A stretch of DNA of 64,000 nucleotides, taken from positions 62,001 through 126,000 of the forward strand of contig NZ_NEGK01000004.1 of assembly GCF_002135435.1 (NCBI RefSeq), written 5' to 3'. Made by a program: the position numbers and the translations under genes. Source of the stretch: Acinetobacter sp. ANC 3813. Its GTDB lineage: Bacteria; Pseudomonadota; Gammaproteobacteria; Pseudomonadales; Moraxellaceae. The notes beneath the pieces were generated by a model, which had not been told where the DNA came from, searched no databases, and was given only the letters and a program-made list of their open reading frames with translations. Every line of letters begins with the position of its first letter. Within the stretch, counting starts at the first letter, position 1. This document shows, in pieces, positions 57,924 through 64,000 of the stretch.

Positions 57924-60425
57924 TCACTGATTCATCTCACGCAGGCTTTGCAAAGGTGGAATATCACTTAAATAGCTTAGGCGATAACGCCCAATTAGCG
58001 CACAAAGCAATGTCATCAGCACAGGTAGAATAAACCATATCTCCCAATGCGGCTGAATCGCCAATTCCATTCTATAACTAGCAATGGCGCTGATGATTTC
58101 TGCAAATAAACACGACACCACACCAGCGATGAGTCCCATAAAGCCAATCTCTAAACTCAGCATGCGTTTTAATTTCTGTTTAGAACTGCCAAATGAGCGC
58201 AGCAGCGCAACTTCACGTTTGCGCTCATCCATCAGCAGATTCAAGCATGCAATTAGTACCAAAATACCCGACAAAGCTACCAGCACAGCCAAAATGGTAA
58301 TGATCTGCACCAGCAGACCCACAATGCGTTTGACCTCATCCAAAATTAAAGTCACATCAATAAAAACCGTATTGGAAAACTGCTGAATCAGCTGAATTAA
58401 TTGCGGTTTTTCTGCAGGCGGCACATAGAAACTGCCCAAATAGCTGCCGGCATTTTCATCCATAGTTTTAGGTGAAAAAATAAAGAAGAAATTTGGGCTA
58501 AAACTCTCCCACTCAACACTGCGCAGATTAATCACCTTAGCTTGCAGTAAGCCTTCAGGCAGACTAAAGGTTAGGCGGTCGCCAATTTGAATACCCAATT
58601 CCGCCGCAGTTTTAGCTTCAACCGAAACTTCATTGGCATGGCTAAATTTAACTGCCCCGCTGAGAATTTTATTGTCCACAGGAAAAACTGCTGCTTGCGT
58701 TAAATTCAACTCACGGCGCAATGAGTTGTTATTCTTGAGCAGCACATTGGAAAATGGCTGATCATTCTTTGCTACTAAGCGCCCGCGGATATTGGGGTAT
58801 AGCGGCGTGCCCTTCCAGCCATGTATGTTCAGCTGCTGCTGAAAAGCCGGCATATCCATGGGCGGCAAGCCATACACAAACTGATTAGGTGTGCCTGCTG
58901 GCAGCTGCTGCTGCCAGCGCTCCAGCAGATCCGTGCGCAATACAGCGAGCACGGTAATTAAACTTAATCCCAAGGCCAGTGCGGTAATTTGAAAGGCGGT
59001 TTGATACGGCGTGCGCACATAAGCCGAAATGCCCAGCTTTAAATTACGGATGAATTTCAATAAAGCCCAAATAAACAGATACAGTACGGCGCATAGCACA
59101 ATAATGGCGCCAATGACCCAAGCCGTCAGCATCAGGTTTTCGGTCAGCACAACGCTAAATAAAACCAAACTGGCTGTACCTGTCAGCAGCATCCACAACA
59201 TAGACTGTACCGACTTCTCCTGCTGGCGGATGACGCGGATGGGGGCTGTATTCAGCAACTGCCATAAGCTAGGCAGCACAAAACCCAGCAAAACAACAGC
59301 GCTGGTGAGCATAGCAATCGGCAGCGGCCCCAGCAGCATATCTAGGGCAGAGAACGTCACATTCAACTGCGGAATCAATTGCAGCATAAGCTGCAGCAAT
59401 CCATAGCCTAATCCAATGCCTGCAGCGCTGCCCAATACAATCGCAAAGCCAAAAACCACCGCCAGCAATGACAAGTAGGCCCAAAGAATCTGCTGCTTAG
59501 ATGCCCCCATACAGCGCATTAACGCAATATGGTCCTGATTTTGCTGTACATAGCGCTGGCTGGTTAAGGCAATAGCGATGCCGCACAGCAGTATAGTTAG
59601 AATATTCGCCAGCTGCAGGAAAGTATCCAAATTGGCAATCGGTTTCATTAAGCGGGTATTGCCCTCACTGGCATTTCTTAAGCGCAGGCTGCTTTGTGCT
59701 TCTGGTGGCTGATTATCTGCATCGGAATCATTATTCTGCATATCCTCTCGGTCTGCCCAAGTTGGATACTGCTGTCTGAACGCTTGCTCAAACTGCTTGC
59801 TTTGAGACACAGCGCCAGCCAGCAGCAACCGGTATTCAATCCGGCTGCCTGTTTGCACAGCATTGGTTTTAGCCACGTCTTGACGTGAAATAATGACCGT
59901 CGGCGAAAAACCGCTAAAGCCCAATTCCTGATTGGAATCATGCGCAATTTTTGCAGTGACTTTAAAGGAACCGTCAGCGATCTGCACCGTATCGCCAATC
60001 TTCAGGCGAAGCAGATCCATGGCCCGCTGGCTCAGCCAAATTTCACCCGATTGAATACTTTTGGCTGTAGGACTGACACGCAGTTCACCGCGAAGCGGGA
60101 AATTTGCATCAATGGCTTTCACGTTGACCATCACAAATTGATCTGCAGTGTGCGCCATGGTGCCAAACATAGTCACTTCAGACTGCTGCAAATTCAGTTG
60201 CTTCGCTCTGTCTTTCCACGGCTGGGCAATTGGTTCATTGTCAGTCAGCGCCAAATCCCCTGCCAGCATTTCTGCCGCCTGCAGCGTAACCGCCTGCTGC
60301 ACCTGCTCATTGCTGAACTTTAAGGCGGTGGTAGCGCTGATGGCTAAGGTCAAAGCAATCAGCAGCAGATAAACACCGGTACTTTTAAAACTCTGTGTCA
60401 GCAAAGGACGAAATAATGGATTCAT
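57924..60425 (-). CDS. ABC transporter permease, FtsX/YbbP type
   Basis: The 833-residue inner-membrane protein has one N-terminal helix, a large periplasmic domain, two FtsX-type permease units of three to four helices each and further periplasmic segments. The C-terminal unit contains CLNLLMDERKREVALLRSFGSSK, typical of MacB/LolC-like and YbbP permeases. With the ATPase just upstream (1 bp gap) it resembles E. coli YbbAP, which lies beside tesA as here. It may extract lipids or other hydrophobic molecules from the membrane. Confidence 0.9.
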   Translation of the reverse strand: MNPLFRPLLTQSFKSTGVYLLLIALTLAISATTALKFSNEQVQQAVTLQAAEMLAGDLALTDNEPIAQPWKDRAKQLNLQQSEVTMFGTMAHTADQFVMVNVKAIDANFPLRGELRVSPTAKSIQSGEIWLSQRAMDLLRLKIGDTVQIADGSFKVTAKIAHDSNQELGFSGFSPTVIISRQDVAKTNAVQTGSRIEYRLLLAGAVSQSKQFEQAFRQQYPTWADREDMQNNDSDADNQPPEAQSSLRLRNASEGNTRLMKPIANLDTFLQLANILTILLCGIAIALTSQRYVQQNQDHIALMRCMGASKQQILWAYLSLLAVVFGFAIVLGSAAGIGLGYGLLQLMLQLIPQLNVTFSALDMLLGPLPIAMLTSAVVLLGFVLPSLWQLLNTAPIRVIRQQEKSVQSMLWMLLTGTASLVLFSVVLTENLMLTAWVIGAIIVLCAVLYLFIWALLKFIRNLKLGISAYVRTPYQTAFQITALALGLSLITVLAVLRTDLLERWQQQLPAGTPNQFVYGLPPMDMPAFQQQLNIHGWKGTPLYPNIRGRLVAKNDQPFSNVLLKNNNSLRRELNLTQAAVFPVDNKILSGAVKFSHANEVSVEAKTAAELGIQIGDRLTFSLPEGLLQAKVINLRSVEWESFSPNFFFIFSPKTMDENAGSYLGSFYVPPAEKPQLIQLIQQFSNTVFIDVTLILDEVKRIVGLLVQIITILAVLVALSGILVLIACLNLLMDERKREVALLRSFGSSKQKLKRMLSLEIGFMGLIAGVVSCLFAEIISAIASYRMELAIQPHWEIWFILPVLMTLLCALIGRYRLSYLSDIPPLQSLREMNQ

Positions 60426-60426
60426 T

Positions 60427-61152
60427 TCATCCTCCGTTTTGATGTTCGATCAGCTGGCCATCCACCAACTCATAATGGCGCTGGCATTGGGCAGCCAGTT
60501 TCGGATCATGCGTGACTAAAATCAGTGTCGTGCCCAGCTCACGGTTTAATTGAAATAACAGCTGTACAATTTCTTTGGCGGTCGCGCCATCCAAGTTGCC
60601 GGTCGGCTCATCGGCAAAAATAATTTTAGGCTCGCTGATCAGCGCGCGGGCAATGGCCACCCGCTGCTGCTCGCCGCCTGAAAGCACTTTAGGTGTTTGC
60701 GCCGCTTGACGTTCCAAACCTACTTTTTCCAGTAAAGTCTGCGCTTTTTGCTCCGCTGCAGCATAGTGAAAATGCGGATGCAGGCGCAGCGGCAGCATGA
60801 CGTTTTCCAATGCGCTGAGATGCGGCAGCAGCTGAAAAGACTGAAAAACAAAGCCAATATACGCTAAACGCACAGCCGCGCGCTGCTCTTCATTCAATTG
60901 ATCAATCGATTGGCCGCAGACCTGCAAATGGCCGCTGCTGGCCTGATCCAGTGTCGCCAGAATACCCAGCAATGTTGATTTTCCTGAACCAGAACGCCCA
61001 GTAATTGCGACTTGCTCACCCGCAAGAATTTCTAAGTTTAAATTTTCAAAAATGCTGAGTTCTTTAGGCCCCAACTGTATCTTTTGTGTCAACTGCTGTG
61101 CAGAAATAATGGCTTGTGGCATGATGGATAAATCAGTCGAAATTTGGCTCAT
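60427..61152 (-). CDS. ABC transporter ATP-binding protein, YbbA/LolD type
   Basis: The 241-residue ATPase has Walker [10 protein letters not shown], the Q-loop in [11 protein letters not shown], the signature [15 protein letters not shown], Walker [14 protein letters not shown] and the H-loop VTHDP. It belongs to the MacB/LolD/YbbA group and pairs with the FtsX-type permease 1 bp downstream. It diverges from the esterase gene, the conserved tesA-ybbAP arrangement. Confidence 0.94.
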   Translation of the reverse strand: MSQISTDLSIMPQAIISAQQLTQKIQLGPKELSIFENLNLEILAGEQVAITGRSGSGKSTLLGILATLDQASSGHLQVCGQSIDQLNEEQRAAVRLAYIGFVFQSFQLLPHLSALENVMLPLRLHPHFHYAAAEQKAQTLLEKVGLERQAAQTPKVLSGGEQQRVAIARALISEPKIIFADEPTGNLDGATAKEIVQLLFQLNRELGTTLILVTHDPKLAAQCQRHYELVDGQLIEHQNGG

Positions 61153-61184
61153 ATTTTTCCTATCTACAGGTCTAGCAGATTCTT

Positions 61185-61826
61185 ATGCAAAGTCGTGTAC
61201 AAAACCGCAATTTAAAAACGGGGCTTCTGGGTTCATTTATAGTGCTGAACTTGGCGCTGCTCCCTATACAGGCCAACGCAAAAACCATTATGGTGGTTGG
61301 AGACAGCTTAAGCGCGGGCTATGGCATTCTGCCGCAGCAAGGCTGGGTGCAGTTATTGCAAAAACGCTTAGACCAACAGTATCCGAAAGCGCATAAAGTG
61401 GTCAATGCAAGTGTGAGCGGAGAAACCACCAGCGGTGCGCTAGCGCGATTACCGAAACTCTTGCAAACCCATAAACCGCATGTGGTCGTGATTGAGTTGG
61501 GCGGCAATGACGGCCTGCGCGGACAGCCACCGCAAATGATGCAAAAAAATTTAGCGCAGCTGATTCAAAAAAGCCAGCAAGCCAAAGCTACCGTCATAGT
61601 ATTTGGCATGAAAATTCCGCCAAATTATGGCTCAGCTTACACCAAAGCCTTTGAAAACAACTATAGGCTTGTCAGCCAGCAATACAAAGTGAAACTGCTG
61701 CCCTTCTTTTTAGAGGGAGTCGCAGGGCATAAAAATCTGATGCAGAATGATCAGATCCATCCTAATGCCAAAGCACAGCCCATCCTGCTCAACAATGCCT
61801 ATCCCTATATAAAAGGCGCTTTATAA
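61185..61826 (+). CDS. tesA: SGNH-type esterase/lysophospholipase, TesA-like
   Basis: The 213-residue protein has a signal peptide (about 1-31, ending ANA-K) and the SGNH blocks GDSLSAGYG (catalytic Ser), the Gly of VSGETTSG, GGNDGLRG (Asn) and DQIHPNAKAQ (Asp and His). It is a periplasmic thioesterase/arylesterase/lysophospholipase of the TesA family. It is divergent from ybbA, with only 32 bp between the starts. Confidence 0.93.
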   Translation: MQSRVQNRNLKTGLLGSFIVLNLALLPIQANAKTIMVVGDSLSAGYGILPQQGWVQLLQKRLDQQYPKAHKVVNASVSGETTSGALARLPKLLQTHKPHVVVIELGGNDGLRGQPPQMMQKNLAQLIQKSQQAKATVIVFGMKIPPNYGSAYTKAFENNYRLVSQQYKVKLLPFFLEGVAGHKNLMQNDQIHPNAKAQPILLNNAYPYIKGAL

Positions 61827-61843
61827 AGCGCCTTTTATTTTTA
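61811..61843 (+). terminator. Terminator between tesA and the amidase gene
   Basis: AAAAGGCGCTTTATAAAGCGCCTTTT is a perfect palindrome overlapping the tesA stop and followed by T residues. It could also serve the converging amidase gene, which ends at 61865. Confidence 0.88.
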
Positions 61844-61864
61844 CAGCTGGAAAAGAATCCATCC

Positions 61865-63385
61865 TCATTTCAATACGGGTTTTTGACGCATTGGATAATG
61901 CTGCTCATAACCATAAGCGATTTCAATAAGCTTGCCTTCAGTTAAAGGCAGTCCAAATATTTCAAGCCCCACAGGTACGCCAATCGGCGCCGTTTCAGAT
62001 TTTGGACTAAAGCCTGCCGGTACAACAATCGATGGGAAGCCAGTGACAGAACCCAGCACACCGTTACGTTCGACCTGTGTTTCACCCACTGGCACCACCA
62101 AGCGTTTTTGATGCGGGAATACGACCGCATCCAGCTTTTGCTCTGTCATCAGTTTTTGCACATCTTTTTGCAGCTGCTCACGGCCCTTTAAGCGCCTTTT
62201 GTACTCATCTGAATCTTTCGACAAGGTCACTGCAGTTTCAATATTGGATTTGATCCCCGCATCAAATTGCCCTGAAGCAATCAAAGCTTTTAAGTCACCT
62301 ACAGGTTTTTGCTTAGGATTGACGGCTAAATAGGTATTTAAATCATCCTGCAAATCATATAAATGCACACTGACATTTTTTACCAGCGCATCTGCATCAA
62401 TCGGTGCATCTAATTCAATGATGGTCGCCCCAGCCTGCTTCATTTGCTCGACTGAATTGCGGATGATGGCATTGGTGGCCTGATGCTGTTCACCTGTGCC
62501 AAAGAAACTGTTGAGTACGCCGATACGCTTATTTTTCAAGCCATCCGCTTTCAGCGACTGGGTATAATCAACGTGCATGCTCTTTGCCATAGCCGTAACT
62601 TCATCCGCTTTGTCATAGCCGACAATTGCATTTAAAGTTTTGGCTGCATCCTCAACACTGCGGGTAATTGGTCCAGCTGTATCTTGGGTAAAAGAATAAG
62701 GAATAATGCCGCCGCGGCTCACAAGGCCAATGGTTGGGCGGATACCCACAAGGCTGTTGGCCGATGCTGGCGAGCGGATCGAGTTAATGGTGTCTGTACC
62801 AATGCCAATAATACCAAAATTGGCAGCGACACCCGCCCCTGTACCGCCGCTTGAACCGCCTGGAGTTCGGGTTAAACCATAGGGATTGAGGGTTTGCCCC
62901 AGCATAGAGCTTCGTGTTTCGCCCCAAACTGCAAATTCATGCAGATTGGTTTTCGCAATGACAATTGCACCTGCATCTTTAAGCTTTTGCGCAATAAAAG
63001 CATCTTGCGTCGGCACATTGTCTTTCAAGCTGATTGAAGCGCCTGTGGTTAACAAGCCAGCAGTATCAACATTATCTTTCAGCAATACAGGCACGCCTTG
63101 CAGCGGCTTCAATTTACCGGTCTTTTTAAAGGCTGCATCCGCTGCTTCCGCCTGTGCAATTGCTTGATCATTCAAACTAATCACACTGTTTAATTTAGCG
63201 CCTTTTTGATCTGACTGTTCAATCGCATCCAAATAGTTTTGCATGGTTTGCTTAAAGGTCGTTTTGTTTTCTTTGACGGCCTGGTGCAGCTGCGCGATGG
63301 TAAGCTCTTCAGTATTTACAGCTGCTGACGCACCAAATGATAGCGCCATCGTCAGCGCTGCCAGCTTAAATTGTGCAAATTTCAC
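61865..63385 (-). CDS. Secreted amidase (amidase signature family)
   Basis: This protein of about 506 residues has the amidase signature fold: catalytic Lys in VLLKDNVDTAG, the cis-Ser in TPGGSSGGTGAG, and the nucleophile Ser in GTDTINSIRSPAS. I choose the GTG at 63385 because it yields a clear signal peptide (KFAQFKLAALTMALSFGASA); the ATG at 63436 would put 17 unrelated residues in front of it. The usual GG before SIR is IN here, as in some amidase subgroups. The substrate cannot be told; a periplasmic location is inferred. Confidence 0.85.
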   Translation of the reverse strand: MKFAQFKLAALTMALSFGASAAVNTEELTIAQLHQAVKENKTTFKQTMQNYLDAIEQSDQKGAKLNSVISLNDQAIAQAEAADAAFKKTGKLKPLQGVPVLLKDNVDTAGLLTTGASISLKDNVPTQDAFIAQKLKDAGAIVIAKTNLHEFAVWGETRSSMLGQTLNPYGLTRTPGGSSGGTGAGVAANFGIIGIGTDTINSIRSPASANSLVGIRPTIGLVSRGGIIPYSFTQDTAGPITRSVEDAAKTLNAIVGYDKADEVTAMAKSMHVDYTQSLKADGLKNKRIGVLNSFFGTGEQHQATNAIIRNSVEQMKQAGATIIELDAPIDADALVKNVSVHLYDLQDDLNTYLAVNPKQKPVGDLKALIASGQFDAGIKSNIETAVTLSKDSDEYKRRLKGREQLQKDVQKLMTEQKLDAVVFPHQKRLVVPVGETQVERNGVLGSVTGFPSIVVPAGFSPKSETAPIGVPVGLEIFGLPLTEGKLIEIAYGYEQHYPMRQKPVLK

Positions 63386-63500
63386 TTCAATTATCCCAAG
63401 TTCATGAATTGACTCAAGAGAGGGAGCAAATTGCATACCAATATTGTATTTTTCACATTATTTAATGACTATTTGAATTATTGTAAAAAGATCTGCGCAT

Positions 63501-63530
63501 AAAAAAGCCAGCTCAAATAAGCTGGCTTTA
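63501..63530 (-). terminator. Terminator after the carbonic anhydrase gene
   Basis: On the minus strand AAAGCCAGCTTATTTGAGCTGGCTTT is followed by T residues, 60 bp beyond the carbonic anhydrase stop and before the amidase start. Confidence 0.85.
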
Positions 63531-63589
63531 AATATCGCTTTTATGCAGTATCCCATCACTTTGAAGTGGAAAACCGCAAATATTCGGGC

Positions 63590-64000
63590 TTAGAAATCAA
63601 AGAAGGTCACTTCGCCAGTTTCCAATGAATACTCAGCACCAACCACCTTTAATTTGCCTTGAGCAATCAGGTTTTCCAATACAGCAGAGCCGTGGCGCAA
63701 TTGGTTCACGGAAGCGAATACATTGGAACGTATCGCATGTACAGACAATTTATCCAAATCATCTTTCAGCTCAGTTTGCAGCAATATTTCTACCGATGGA
63801 CGCACGCGGTTCACAATCGACATTAAATTTGCAGACGACGGAGCAGCAGGATTGGTCAGCGCTTCAATGGTTGAATGAATTGCGCCGCAATGCGTGTGGC
63901 CCAAAACAATTACGACTGGACAGCCAAAACTGTCTGCTGCAAATTCCACACTGCCTACTTGCGATGGCGCGACAATGTTGCCCGCAACACGAATAACAAA
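63590..64000 (-). CDS. Beta-class carbonic anhydrase, C-terminal part
   Basis: The frame is open to the right edge, so only about the last 136 residues are present. VIRVAGNIVAPSQVGS and GHTHCGAI are the hallmark motifs; the His and Cys of the latter are zinc ligands. The enzyme interconverts CO2 and bicarbonate. The first zinc Cys and the Asp-Arg dyad lie outside the window. Confidence 0.93.
   Translation of the reverse strand, partial: FVIRVAGNIVAPSQVGSVEFAADSFGCPVVIVLGHTHCGAIHSTIEALTNPAAPSSANLMSIVNRVRPSVEILLQTELKDDLDKLSVHAIRSNVFASVNQLRHGSAVLENLIAQGKLKVVGAEYSLETGEVTFFDF

Overview
The window is a gene-dense chromosomal segment of a gammaproteobacterium, almost certainly an Acinetobacter. The markers for this are the divergent gltA / sdhCDAB-sucAB-lpd-sucC arrangement, the rubA-rubB-esterase-oxyR cluster, a Wzi-type capsule protein, an AT-leaning composition, and a trpS gene followed by a candidate Aar-like small RNA. 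No insertion sequence, prophage, CRISPR array or rRNA operon was seen. One tRNA (elongator Met, CAT) is present.

Layout. 1-12.5 kb holds the TCA-cycle block: sucC (cut by the left edge), lpd, sucB, sucA, sdhB, sdhA, sdhD and sdhC on the minus strand, with gltA diverging on the plus strand. The 817-bp gap between sdhB and sucA contains a terminator and then a leader rich in inverted repeats. 12.7-16.1 kb is a translationally overlapped pair, a POT-type peptide transporter and a Xaa-Pro aminopeptidase. 16.1-19.6 kb is a minus-strand operon of a ferritin-like PF10118 protein, a short-chain dehydrogenase and a Baeyer-Villiger-type flavin monooxygenase. 19.8-22.8 kb is ravA-viaA (MoxR AAA+ ATPase and VWA protein), with a small HExxH protein diverging from it. 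23.8-27.4 kb has nadE, tRNA-Met, a small lipoprotein, a universal stress protein and an alkyltransferase-like DNA repair protein.

27.5-37.8 kb is one 3426-codon gene for a BapA/Bap-type giant adhesin. It has an N-terminal prefix domain, several classes of Ig-like repeats (including 11 tandem units of about 96 residues) and a C-terminal type I secretion signal. No type I secretion genes lie next to it. 38.2-45.5 kb carries a Na+/H+ antiporter, a two-TM hypothetical protein, a YpfJ-type metallopeptidase, a DUF808 membrane protein, trpS, the candidate small RNA and wzi. 45.7-49 kb has lysS, a YqiA-like esterase and apt. 49.3-52.7 kb is rubA-rubB-esterase-oxyR (electron transfer to alkane hydroxylase, and peroxide sensing). 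53.4-64 kb has an orphan LuxR-type regulator, ppk1, mtgA, a rhomboid protease, a YbbAP-like ABC transporter divergent from a TesA-like esterase, a secreted amidase, and a beta-carbonic anhydrase cut by the right edge.

Most of the window is housekeeping. The points most worth a second look are the higher-order repeat structure of the adhesin, the structured leader of sucA, strong hairpins set directly against ribosome binding sites inside two operons (before lpd and before the esterase), the candidate Aar-like RNA after trpS, and the PF10118-SDR-monooxygenase operon with two palindromes in its upstream region. All family assignments are by recognition of motifs and overall sequence; no database search was run.
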